A stretch of 59,936 nucleotides of DNA from Terriglobia bacterium (GTDB taxonomy: Bacteria; Acidobacteriota; Terriglobia; UBA7540). Position 1 is the stretch's first letter, and every line of letters begins with the position of its first letter. Below are positions 36,247 through 44,590 of the stretch, piece after piece. The position numbers and the translations under genes were made by a program. The DNA lies in NCBI GenBank assembly GCA_030040995.1, contig JASHOS010000249.1, positions 1-59,936 on the forward strand, given 5' to 3'. Under the pieces are notes generated by a model. It saw only the letters and a program-made list of their open reading frames with translations. It ran no database searches and was not told the DNA's origin.

Positions 36247-39200
36247 ATGAAGTTTAGATTCTCTACTCTATTGGTGCTGATTCTGCTGTTCGCCGCTCAA
36301 AGCGTGGCGCAGGTATACCGTGGCATAGTTCAGGGCACCGTCACGGACCAAAGCGGGGCCGCAGTGCCCAACGCGACGGTCACGCTGCTCGACACCCAAA
36401 CACAAGTGCGAACCGTACGCAAGGCAGACTCGAGCGGCCTTTACCTTTTCAACCTTCTCATTCCAGATACGTATACGGTCACGGTTGAGGCGTCAGGGTT
36501 TGAGAAGTTCGTCCAGGAGAACATTGTGGTTATGGCGAGCTCCAACATCACGGTGAACGCCACCCTGCGACCGGGTACGGTCCGGCAAGTTGTCACGGTG
36601 ACGGCGGCTCCTCCTGTGTTGCAGTCCAACACCAGCAACCAGACTGTCGCCCTCAATTCGACCTTATCGCAGGAGACGCCGCGTTACGATCAGAATCCGT
36701 TCAAGCTGACCTTGCTGGCACCGGAGGCGGTCAACACCCGAAGCGAGATGGAACCCTATTTATCGTGGTCTGCAAACAGCGTGGATCTCGGCGGAGGCAC
36801 CAATCTAAAAAATAATCTCACGGTTGACGGCAGCACCGTGGACGTCGGTCACAAGTACACCTACCCGCCAAATATGGAAGACGTTCAAGAGACTACGGTG
36901 GAGCAGACCGGCGTAGACGCTCAGTACGGCCACAGCGCCGGGGGCACGATCAACATTACCACCAAGTCCGGCAGCGACCAGTGGCACGGCACCGTGGATT
37001 GGCTGGGCCGATATCCGTGGCTCAACGCGCTTTATAACCGGACCACCTCCCCCGTTTCCACGCTTTCGACGCGTCAAAACACAATTGGAGCAGGCATCGG
37101 AGGCCCCATCATCAAGAACAAGCTCTTCATGTTCACATCCTTCAATTATTGGAAATATAATTCGCCGAGTACCGAGACCACCACTGTGCCAACCGTGGCT
37201 CAGCGAAACGGCGATTTCTCCCAGACTTACAACATCAACGGAAGCGTCGCGACAATTTACAATCCCTTTTCGTCGGTCTACAATCCCGCTACCGGCCAAA
37301 TTACGCGTACCCCCTTCCCCAACAACACTATTCCCCAGAGCATGATCGATCCTGATGCCGCAAAGCTCATGGCCGACTTCTGGGATCCCAACGGCCCCGG
37401 TGTCAACATCACGGGGGCGGATAATTTTCAGTTGAACTATCCCTCTCCCTTTGGCTATTGGAATTATTCCGAACGCCTCGATTACGATATTAGCCCTAAG
37501 TGGAAAGTCTTCGGGCGCGTGAGCGGCTACCACACCGAAGATATTCCCCCGAATATCACACCCAACGACTCCGAGTTGTATGTGCCCGCCGGCACGCTCA
37601 GGACAGCACATCAAGAGATGGGCGATGCGGTCTGGACCATCAATCCAACCACCATTCTCGACTTCCACGGCTCCTACGATAGCTTGATCGATGCTTACGT
37701 TTCGCCTACAAAGTCGAACGAGTATGCCTCGATCTGGCCCGGCAATCCCTGGTATACGGCCTACTCAAATGCTTTACCCGGCGATCCTGCTTTCGAATAC
37801 CTTCCTTATCTGGATATCGGCGGCAATGGATTCGGAGGGAGCAGCTTATACTGGGACCAGAGGCCTGCAGGCGAGGACTTCAGCGCCGACTACTCTCACA
37901 CGATGGGCTCGCATTATCTCAGGGCGGGCATTGAGTGGCGACGCACCGGCGGCTTCGAATACATTGAGGACGACCCCGCCTTTGATTTCGATACTGCCTT
38001 TACCGCGAATACATCCATAAGTCCGAACACACTGCTCTACGGAAATGGTTTTGCCAGCTTTCTGACGGGGGCGCTAAGTAACGACTCAGAAATGCTCGCC
38101 GGACCCAACTCCGTGTCGTACGATCAATACTATGGCATGTACATCCAGGACGATTGGAAGGTGACGCGCAGGCTAACCCTGAACCTGGGGCTGCGCGACG
38201 AGTATGAGACTGCCTGGTATGGCCCCGATATGTCCCGCGGCCTCAACCTCAACGCCTCTGTCCCTCAAATGGTGGCGAACCCTCCGGTCCTGCCAACCGC
38301 GGCAACGTCGCTCGAGCCCAGTAGCTATTACAGCGGGTTGACAAACGGTCTCTGGCAATGGGACGCCCCTGGCCAGGGCATGTGGAATCCGCCTGCGTTA
38401 GCCCTCGCTCCTCGCGCCGGCTTTGCGTTTATGATTGACCCCAAATCGGTGCTGCGCTTCGGCTACGCGCGTTACGTTGTGCCCTCGGAATACAACTTCA
38501 CCTCGGCTCCCGTCTCCGGATTCGAAGACATGGAATTTGTCGAGCCACCTTATTTTGGCATGACAGGATACCAATATGAGGCTCCGCTGCTCGAAGGCGT
38601 GCCGCAAGAGACTTTCTCGAACCCATTCCCTTCCACCAGCCCGCTTGCTCCGATTCCCGGCCCGTCTGGCGGGACAAACATCGGCCGCGGAGGGTCACCT
38701 CTCGTTTGGTATCCCGATAACTTCAAGAAGGCCTATAACGACCGGTTCGACATTAATATCCAGCGCCAGTTGCCGGGGGGTATCATGGCTGGGTTCACGT
38801 GGTTCTTTAATCGTGGCCGTCAGCTTTATACGAAGCAGTTGAACGCCGTCAACCCGGAGTTGGAAGTAAAATACCAAACGGCCCTGGATGTGACCGTCAA
38901 CAACCCGTTTTACCACTATCTGAACACGACCATCAACGAGGGTCCATATTACTCCCAGGCCACCCTGCCGTTGTGGGAGCTGCTAGTTCCGTATCCCCAA
39001 TACGGGTCGTCAGGGGAAGGCGACACGACGGGAGGGTTATACGAGATCGGCGTGTGCTGCAACGGCGAGTTCTATAGCCAGCCGCAAATACAGTTGCTCA
39101 AGCAATTCAGCAACGGACTCACTTTTACGTTCGGTTACGTGCATGTCTTTGAGACGACCCAAACTAACGACTTCAACGATCTTGATTACTACAACAATCA

Positions 39201-39777
39201 ATTCGTGTGGCAGGATAGCGATCAACCGGCCAACCATATGGACTTTGCGGCTGTTTGGCACCTTCCCATTGGACAAGGGCAACCCTTTTTGAATTCTTCC
39301 AGCAGAGCGGTAGACGCCCTCTTGGGCGGCTGGGAGGTGAGCCCGGTGCTGCAATGGGTCTCCGGCGACACTCTGACATTCGGGGGTATGGACGTCGCCC
39401 CCGGTAATGTCTGCACCCCGAGCGGCCCGAACAAATGGTTTAACACATCGCTCTTTTCGCCATACCCCGCGAACACCTACGTGCTCCGGGAAAATCCGGT
39501 ATCGTACAATTGCATCACCGGTCCGAGCTTTTGGGATCTGGATGCCAGCCTCATGAAGAACTTCAAGATCTTTGAGCGGTTCAACGCCCAACTTAGAATA
39601 ACAGCGTACAATGCCACCAACCGGCTCAATCTCGGGGATCCGGATACCACGGTCACGGATTCAACCTTCGGCGAGGACCTGTTCCAGGGCGCTCCGACCG
39701 CCACGGACGGTGCGCAGGGAGACTACGAATACACAACGGGGCGCCAAGTGGAGCTTGGATTCAAATTGACTTGGTGA
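36247..39777 (+). CDS. Oar-like TonB-dependent receptor
   Basis: A 1176-aa outer-membrane protein from ATG 36247 behind ACAGGAGAG. Signal peptide 1-21; carboxypeptidase-regulatory domain about 25-115 (GTVTDQSGAAVPNATVTLLD); plug with DGSTVDVGHKYTYPPNMEDVQE and GHSAGGTINITTKSGSDQWHG; then a beta-barrel with many YxxNxD/aromatic strands ending VELGFKLTW, a typical terminal beta-signal. It imports large or bulky substrates using TonB energy. There is no TonB/ExbBD set in the window. It is the probable entry port for the substrate of the surrounding cluster. Length fits the acidobacterial receptor class. Confidence 0.93.
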   Translation: MKFRFSTLLVLILLFAAQSVAQVYRGIVQGTVTDQSGAAVPNATVTLLDTQTQVRTVRKADSSGLYLFNLLIPDTYTVTVEASGFEKFVQENIVVMASSNITVNATLRPGTVRQVVTVTAAPPVLQSNTSNQTVALNSTLSQETPRYDQNPFKLTLLAPEAVNTRSEMEPYLSWSANSVDLGGGTNLKNNLTVDGSTVDVGHKYTYPPNMEDVQETTVEQTGVDAQYGHSAGGTINITTKSGSDQWHGTVDWLGRYPWLNALYNRTTSPVSTLSTRQNTIGAGIGGPIIKNKLFMFTSFNYWKYNSPSTETTTVPTVAQRNGDFSQTYNINGSVATIYNPFSSVYNPATGQITRTPFPNNTIPQSMIDPDAAKLMADFWDPNGPGVNITGADNFQLNYPSPFGYWNYSERLDYDISPKWKVFGRVSGYHTEDIPPNITPNDSELYVPAGTLRTAHQEMGDAVWTINPTTILDFHGSYDSLIDAYVSPTKSNEYASIWPGNPWYTAYSNALPGDPAFEYLPYLDIGGNGFGGSSLYWDQRPAGEDFSADYSHTMGSHYLRAGIEWRRTGGFEYIEDDPAFDFDTAFTANTSISPNTLLYGNGFASFLTGALSNDSEMLAGPNSVSYDQYYGMYIQDDWKVTRRLTLNLGLRDEYETAWYGPDMSRGLNLNASVPQMVANPPVLPTAATSLEPSSYYSGLTNGLWQWDAPGQGMWNPPALALAPRAGFAFMIDPKSVLRFGYARYVVPSEYNFTSAPVSGFEDMEFVEPPYFGMTGYQYEAPLLEGVPQETFSNPFPSTSPLAPIPGPSGGTNIGRGGSPLVWYPDNFKKAYNDRFDINIQRQLPGGIMAGFTWFFNRGRQLYTKQLNAVNPELEVKYQTALDVTVNNPFYHYLNTTINEGPYYSQATLPLWELLVPYPQYGSSGEGDTTGGLYEIGVCCNGEFYSQPQIQLLKQFSNGLTFTFGYVHVFETTQTNDFNDLDYYNNQFVWQDSDQPANHMDFAAVWHLPIGQGQPFLNSSSRAVDALLGGWEVSPVLQWVSGDTLTFGGMDVAPGNVCTPSGPNKWFNTSLFSPYPANTYVLRENPVSYNCITGPSFWDLDASLMKNFKIFERFNAQLRITAYNATNRLNLGDPDTTVTDSTFGEDLFQGAPTATDGAQGDYEYTTGRQVELGFKLTW

Positions 39778-39813
39778 ACCCTATCATGATCGAGGCTGCA
39801 TTATACTCTGGGG

Positions 39814-41571
39814 ATGGTTTCCCTGACACGGCGGAGCTTCCTGAGTCTGCTGATTGCCTGTCAAGCTGATGGCTTATTCGCGCAGGAACGCTCCGCGCAA
39901 AACCAAGGAATGGCTTCCCGCAGAGTTTCTCCGACCCCTCGCCCAAAGCCCTCGGGACTTCCCTTTCACGCGCACTTTACGGATGTGGCCCGGCAAGCTG
40001 GACTGAAAGAAATCGTGGTGGGCGGCCATCCCGATCGTGCCGACTATATCATCGAGGCCATGAGTTGCGGCACGGCCTTCTTCGATTATGACAACGACGG
40101 CTGGCTTGACGCTCTGGTACTCTGCGGCTTCCGTTTCGCCGATCCTCCGCCAGCCGCTTCGAACCGCCTCTATAAGAATAATCGGGACGGCACGTTTTCG
40201 GATGTCACGGAAAAATCGGGCTTGTTTCACACGGGATACAGCTACGGTGTCACCGTTGGAGACTACAACAACGACGGCTTCGATGACCTATTCATCACAT
40301 GCTGGGGCCAGAACGCGCTGTATCGCAATAACGCTGATGGGACGTTCACAGACGTCACCAAGCAAGCGGAGCTACTTAACTCCCAGCCCCGTTTTGGGTC
40401 TGGCTGTGCTTTCCTTGATTACGACCGCGACGGCCGACTGGATCTCTTTGTATCGAATTACGTAGGCTTTGACATAAATTCGACTCCCCGTCCTGGCCAG
40501 GCGGCCGGCTGCAATTACGGAGGCACACCGGTGTTCTGCGGGCCGCGCGGCCTACCTTACGGACAACACAGCCTTTATCACAACAACGGCGACGGAACGT
40601 TCACGGATGTTACTGATGCTTCGGGCATTGGCAAGTCCTATGGCGGCTATGGTCTGACGGTTGTCTCAGCGGACTTTGACAATGACGGCTGGCCTGACAT
40701 CTACGTTGCCTGCGATTCGACTCCGAGTCTGCTGTTTATGAACAACCACGACGGAACGTTCACCGAGCAGGGCCTGGAGAGAGGCGTGGGTCTAAGCGAG
40801 GACGGGATGGAGCAGGCTGGCATGGGCGTCGGTGTAGGCGATTTCGAGCTCAACGGCAATCTGGATATTGTCAAGACGCACTTCTCGCAAGACACCGCCG
40901 GCGTATACCTGAATGACGGCAAAGGTAACTTCTGGGATATCACACGTGCCTCCGGTCTGAGCGTCGAAACGCGATATGTCGGGTGGGGCGCCGGCATCGT
41001 GGACCTGGACAACGACGGCTATCCGGATATCTTTGAAGTCACGGGCGGCATTTATCCGGAGCTCACCAAGACTTATCGGACACCGCGCGTCGTATTTCGC
41101 AACCTGGGTAACGGACAGTTCGAAGAATTACTGGACTCAGCCGGACCGGCAATCAATGCCCTGCATTCGAGTCGAGGTTGTGCTTTCGGCGATTTCGATA
41201 ACGATGGCGACGTGGACATCCTCATCGTGAATGACAATGAGGTGCCATCGCTGCTGCGGAACGACGTCACCGGCGGTAATCATTGGATCAAGATCAGGCT
41301 GACTGGAGTGAAATCCAACCGGAGTGCGGTCGGAGCGCGTGTTACGGCACGCTATGGCGGTAAAGTGCAGGTACAAGAAATACTAAGCCAGTCGTCGTAC
41401 CTTTCAGCGAACGATCCTAGGCTTCACTTCGGACTCGGACCAGCGGTTGCGGCGGATATTGAGGTTCGTTGGCCGCTCGGGCAAGTGGAAAAATTCTCGA
41501 ATCTGCCTGCCAATCATCTGATTGGCATCACCGAAGGCTCCGGAATTACGCTCCGGGAGAAGTGGGCATGA
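39814..41571 (+). CDS. Tat-exported CRTAC1-type FG-GAP/VCBS protein with ASPIC/UnbV domain
   Basis: A 585-aa protein. TRRSFLSLL near residue 5 is a twin-arginine-type signal. Repeated Ca-binding FDYDNDGWLD, GDYNNDGFDDLF, LDYDRDGRLDLF, ADFDNDGWPDIY, LDNDGYPDIF and FGDFDNDGDVDIL blocks form an FG-GAP propeller. The last 90 residues are the ASPIC/UnbV domain (GARVTARYGGKVQ ... SYLSANDPRLHFGLG ... VEVRWP-like). Family members are common in Acidobacteria and often sit beside TonB receptors and TPR proteins, as here. The exact role is unknown; binding or processing of carbohydrate is often assumed. Confidence 0.93.
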   Translation: MVSLTRRSFLSLLIACQADGLFAQERSAQNQGMASRRVSPTPRPKPSGLPFHAHFTDVARQAGLKEIVVGGHPDRADYIIEAMSCGTAFFDYDNDGWLDALVLCGFRFADPPPAASNRLYKNNRDGTFSDVTEKSGLFHTGYSYGVTVGDYNNDGFDDLFITCWGQNALYRNNADGTFTDVTKQAELLNSQPRFGSGCAFLDYDRDGRLDLFVSNYVGFDINSTPRPGQAAGCNYGGTPVFCGPRGLPYGQHSLYHNNGDGTFTDVTDASGIGKSYGGYGLTVVSADFDNDGWPDIYVACDSTPSLLFMNNHDGTFTEQGLERGVGLSEDGMEQAGMGVGVGDFELNGNLDIVKTHFSQDTAGVYLNDGKGNFWDITRASGLSVETRYVGWGAGIVDLDNDGYPDIFEVTGGIYPELTKTYRTPRVVFRNLGNGQFEELLDSAGPAINALHSSRGCAFGDFDNDGDVDILIVNDNEVPSLLRNDVTGGNHWIKIRLTGVKSNRSAVGARVTARYGGKVQVQEILSQSSYLSANDPRLHFGLGPAVAADIEVRWPLGQVEKFSNLPANHLIGITEGSGITLREKWA

Positions 41572-41631
41572 GGGTAATTTATCCCGGCCCAACGGTCGCA
41601 CCCGGAACCATCCGTGATCTCCGTTTTTCTG

Positions 41632-41684
41632 AAGCTTCAACACGGAGATCACCGAGGGCCTCCGTAAGCTCTGTGTTGAAGCTT
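41632..41684. repeat. Inverted repeat, 16-bp arms, one mismatch
   Basis: AAGCTTCAACACGGAG (41632-41647) pairs with CTCTGTGTTGAAGCTT (41669-41684), with a 21-nt loop. It is in the leader of the TPR gene. It may be part of a widespread intergenic repeat, since a similar CACCGAGGCACCGAGACACAGAG string occurs near 6224-6246. Confidence 0.6.
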
Positions 41685-41716
41685 TTCTGACAACAGAGGA
41701 AAGTGCCCAGGTCATT

Positions 41717-42898
41717 GTGAAACCGCGCGCGTTGTCCGGTCTTTTCGGGCTGCTGCTGGCATGCGCCTCGATAACGCTGGCGCAACGGCCGCCGGTCGAA
41801 GAAGCCTGGAACCTGCTCGCAAAAGGTGAGCGTCCCGAGGCTGTCCGTCTGCTGTACGGAATTATCAAAACGGATCCCGGCAACGCCGACGCTCGGCTGC
41901 TGCTGGGAAGCGTGCTGATGGAAGAGGGCCGGCGCTCGGAATCACTGACACAATTGAGCGAGGCGGTACGGCTACGGCCGGATTCTGCCCAGGCGCAAAA
42001 CGCGCTCGGTGAGGCCCTCGACGCTTTTGGTGAAACCCAGGCCGCGCGCGGCCCGTTTCAGAAGGCTGTCGCGCTGAACCCTAGATTTGCCGTGGCGCAG
42101 GTGAACCTCGGTCTGGTTCTGCTCAAGTCGGGTGACTATTCCGCCGCCGCCCCTCACCTGGACCGCGCAATCCAGGTTCTCGGGCAAAGTCCCGACGCGG
42201 CCTATCCCCGCTACCTCCGCGCCAAGATTTATACCGCGCGGGGTAAGGCGGAGCGGGCAGCCGCTGATTTGCAGCAAGCTGTTTCGCTTGAGCCCAATTT
42301 CGCGGAAGCGTGGTCCGATCTTGGAGAAGCCCGAAAGACTCTCCTGGACAACTCCGGCGCGCTGGCGGCTTTCGAGCAGGCAGTGCATTTTGCGCCGAAT
42401 GACCCTGTAGCTCAAAGCCGCCTCGGCTTGGAGCTTCTCGATCAGAGAAAAGTGGGACAGGCTATCCCGCATCTGGAGGAAGCTGTTCGCCTGGACCCGC
42501 AAAACCAGTCGGCGTTATATAGCCTGGAACGCGCGCTCCGCCAAGCCGGCCAACCGCAGCAAGCAGATGTGGTCCAGGGAAAGCTGATCGCATTACTGCA
42601 CCACAGAGACCAGGCTGCCGAGGAGGCTCTCCAGGCGATTCAGCTCAATGACCAGGGCGTCGCTCTCGAAAAGGCCGGCAAACTGCGCGCGGCGCTGGAG
42701 AAATACCGCGCGGCGCTGGAGCTCGATCCGCAACACGTCGGGATCCGCGTGAACTTTGCCGCGGCGCTCTTACACCTCGGGCAGTGGAACGAAGGAGTAG
42801 CCGAACTGCGCGAGGCCCTGCGGCTCAACCCTGATAACCTCGCGCTTAAGAAAGCATTGGAGGAAGCGCTCGCCCATCCTCCTCGCCAAACGCCGTAA
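41717..42898 (+). CDS. Exported tetratricopeptide-repeat protein
   Basis: A 393-aa protein starting at GTG 41717, with a Sec signal peptide (residues 1-22, LLLACASITLAQ). About nine TPR units follow: AWNLLAKGERPEAVRLLYGII, ARLLLGSVLMEEGRRSESL, AQNALGEALDAFGETQAA, AQVNLGLVLLKSGDYSAAA, and later LDPQHVGIRVNFAAALLHLG and NEGVAELREALRLNP. It forms a superhelical scaffold in the periplasm. It is paired with the preceding CRTAC1 protein, a frequent association in this phylum. No catalytic domain is visible. Confidence 0.92.
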   Translation: MKPRALSGLFGLLLACASITLAQRPPVEEAWNLLAKGERPEAVRLLYGIIKTDPGNADARLLLGSVLMEEGRRSESLTQLSEAVRLRPDSAQAQNALGEALDAFGETQAARGPFQKAVALNPRFAVAQVNLGLVLLKSGDYSAAAPHLDRAIQVLGQSPDAAYPRYLRAKIYTARGKAERAAADLQQAVSLEPNFAEAWSDLGEARKTLLDNSGALAAFEQAVHFAPNDPVAQSRLGLELLDQRKVGQAIPHLEEAVRLDPQNQSALYSLERALRQAGQPQQADVVQGKLIALLHHRDQAAEEALQAIQLNDQGVALEKAGKLRAALEKYRAALELDPQHVGIRVNFAAALLHLGQWNEGVAELREALRLNPDNLALKKALEEALAHPPRQTP

Positions 42899-42922
42899 TG
42901 GATTTGCCACGGACTTGCGAGT

Positions 42923-42938
42923 GGCCCCGTGAGGGGCC
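42923..42938. other. Short GC hairpin after the TPR gene
   Basis: GGCCCC-GTGA-GGGGCC is a perfect 6-bp stem 25 nt past the stop. No T-run follows, so intrinsic termination is uncertain. The gap to the next gene is 195 nt, enough for a new promoter. Confidence 0.35.
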
Positions 42939-43093
42939 AGCCCGTGAATAGCCGTGGTTAGGTACTGCTGAGTTGTCGTTGGCAGATTGTGGACGGTGTT
43001 TTCAAGGCGCTTCGACGGCCAAACTCGCAGCCGGCCAATATAATCCGATCGCATTGATGAGTGTCCAAATTCTTGCCTCAAAAGGAGCCTCTG

Positions 43094-44425
43094 ATGGACC
43101 GAAGAGAATGGAGTCAGCTTGCAGTAGCAGGAGCGGTCGGCGCGGTTTTGCCGGCGCGGCGACTTGCGGCGGAAGAGCAGGCGGCGCGCGCGGTGCGCGG
43201 GTTGCCCTCGCCCATTATCAAAGACATCCAGGTGATCACGACGCAGCCAAGAGGTGTGCGCCTCGTGGTGGTAAAAGTCCTCACCGACCAGGATGGCCTC
43301 TACGGTTACGGCTGCGCCACGTTCACCCAGCGCGCGGACCTGGTTGTTCCCGCTGTTGAAAAATACCTGAAGCCGCTTCTGATCGGCATGCAGGCGGATC
43401 GTATTGAGGACACGTGGCAGGCCTGCTACAACAGCTCGTACTGGCGCAATGGGCCGGTGCTCAACAATGCAATTAGCGGGGTTGACCAGGCTCTGTGGGA
43501 CATCAAAGGCAGGCAGGCCAACATGCCCGTGTACCAACTGCTTGGCGGCAAGGCGCGCGAGGCGGTTGAAACCTATGCCACGGTGGGCGGCCTGGAAGCT
43601 GCGGAGGCTATCGATCGCGCCCGCGCAATGATGGAAGAGGGGTTTCAATGTATCAAGATTATGACCGGGGTACCCGGCATGGATTCGTATGGTCCGCGCG
43701 GCGGCGCTCCCGTGAAGGGCCTGCACGCTGGCCCAGTGTTTGACTCCGGTCCTTATATGCGCCATGCGCGGCAAATGCTTGAGGCGTGCCGGGCACAGCT
43801 CGGTGAAGAAATCGGGTTGATTCATGACGTTCATGAACGCGTGAGCCCACACGAGGCCGTTCAATTTGCGAAAGAACTCGAGCCCATCCGTTTGTTCTAT
43901 CTGGAAGACGTACTCTCGCCCGAGCGCATTGAATACTTCCGTCAGATCCGCCAACAATGCGCAACCTCGCTGGCTATGGGTGAGCTATTCAACAACCCGC
44001 ACGAGTGGCAGCCTCTGATCTCTGAGCGCCTCATCGATTACATTCGCTGCCACTTGTCGCAGACGGGAGGTCTCACGCCGGCTCGAAAGATAGCCATTCT
44101 GGCAGAACAGTTCGGGGTGAAAACAGCCTGGCACGGCCCCGGGGACGTTTCGCCTGTGGGGCATACAGCGCAGTTGCATTTGGATCTGGCCAGCTACAAC
44201 TTTGGTATCCAGGAAGGTGGCGTCATCCGGGGTATAGAAGCCGAAATCTTCAAGGGCTGTGCGGTTTATAAAGACGGCTATTTGTGGGCCAGCGATGCGC
44301 CGGGATGGGGAATCGAAGTGGATGAAGAACTCGCCGCCAAGTATCCCTTCCGTGAAGGGCCGAATCATCTCAACGGCGGCTGGGGAGTAATCCGGCGGTC
44401 CGATGGTACCGTCATCAAGCAATGA
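43094..44425 (+). CDS. Exported enolase-superfamily dehydratase (ManD/RspA-like)
   Basis: A 443-aa protein from ATG 43094 behind AAAGGAGCC. The N-terminus MDRREWSQLAVAGAVGAVLP is a twin-arginine-like signal. The capping domain contains YGYGCATFTQR and SGVDQALWDIKGR. The barrel contains IHDVHERVSP (metal Asp and catalytic His), YLEDVLSPE (Glu), MGELFNNPHEW (Glu), and TAWHGPGDVSPVGH. These are hallmarks of the mannonate dehydratase/RspA group, which removes water from acid sugars. Export is unusual, since most members are cytosolic. Its substrate is unknown but is expected to be a sugar acid. Confidence 0.92.
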   Translation: MDRREWSQLAVAGAVGAVLPARRLAAEEQAARAVRGLPSPIIKDIQVITTQPRGVRLVVVKVLTDQDGLYGYGCATFTQRADLVVPAVEKYLKPLLIGMQADRIEDTWQACYNSSYWRNGPVLNNAISGVDQALWDIKGRQANMPVYQLLGGKAREAVETYATVGGLEAAEAIDRARAMMEEGFQCIKIMTGVPGMDSYGPRGGAPVKGLHAGPVFDSGPYMRHARQMLEACRAQLGEEIGLIHDVHERVSPHEAVQFAKELEPIRLFYLEDVLSPERIEYFRQIRQQCATSLAMGELFNNPHEWQPLISERLIDYIRCHLSQTGGLTPARKIAILAEQFGVKTAWHGPGDVSPVGHTAQLHLDLASYNFGIQEGGVIRGIEAEIFKGCAVYKDGYLWASDAPGWGIEVDEELAAKYPFREGPNHLNGGWGVIRRSDGTVIKQ

Positions 44426-44482
44426 ATCCACGTTGAGGTTGTGGGTGGCTGCGCCCGAAGCTGCCCGCTGTGAATGGCATTT

Positions 44483-44552
44483 GTAGGGGAGCACCCTCGC
44501 GGTGCTCGCACGTCGTTAGCTGATGGGAGCGCCGTAAAGTGCCCTCCCCTAC
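44483..44552. repeat. Palindromic repeat (70 nt) upstream of the PQQ dehydrogenase gene
   Basis: GTAGGGGAGCAC (44483-44494) faces GTGCCCTCCCCTAC (44539-44552), with an inner hairpin GAGCACCCTCGCGGTGCTC. It is a separate intergenic palindrome family, with no second copy seen in this window. Confidence 0.65.
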
Positions 44553-44590
44553 GGTCCATCCCCGGCTGAGAGGGCACCAGGTCACCGTTG

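Noticed and set aside
36805-37668. Long minus-strand frame inside the TonB receptor
   Set aside because: Antisense shadow of a clear receptor gene, a consequence of high GC.
42770-43957. 395-codon minus-strand frame across the TPR and ManD-like genes
   Set aside because: Overlaps two well-supported plus-strand genes and has no domain; GC-driven shadow.
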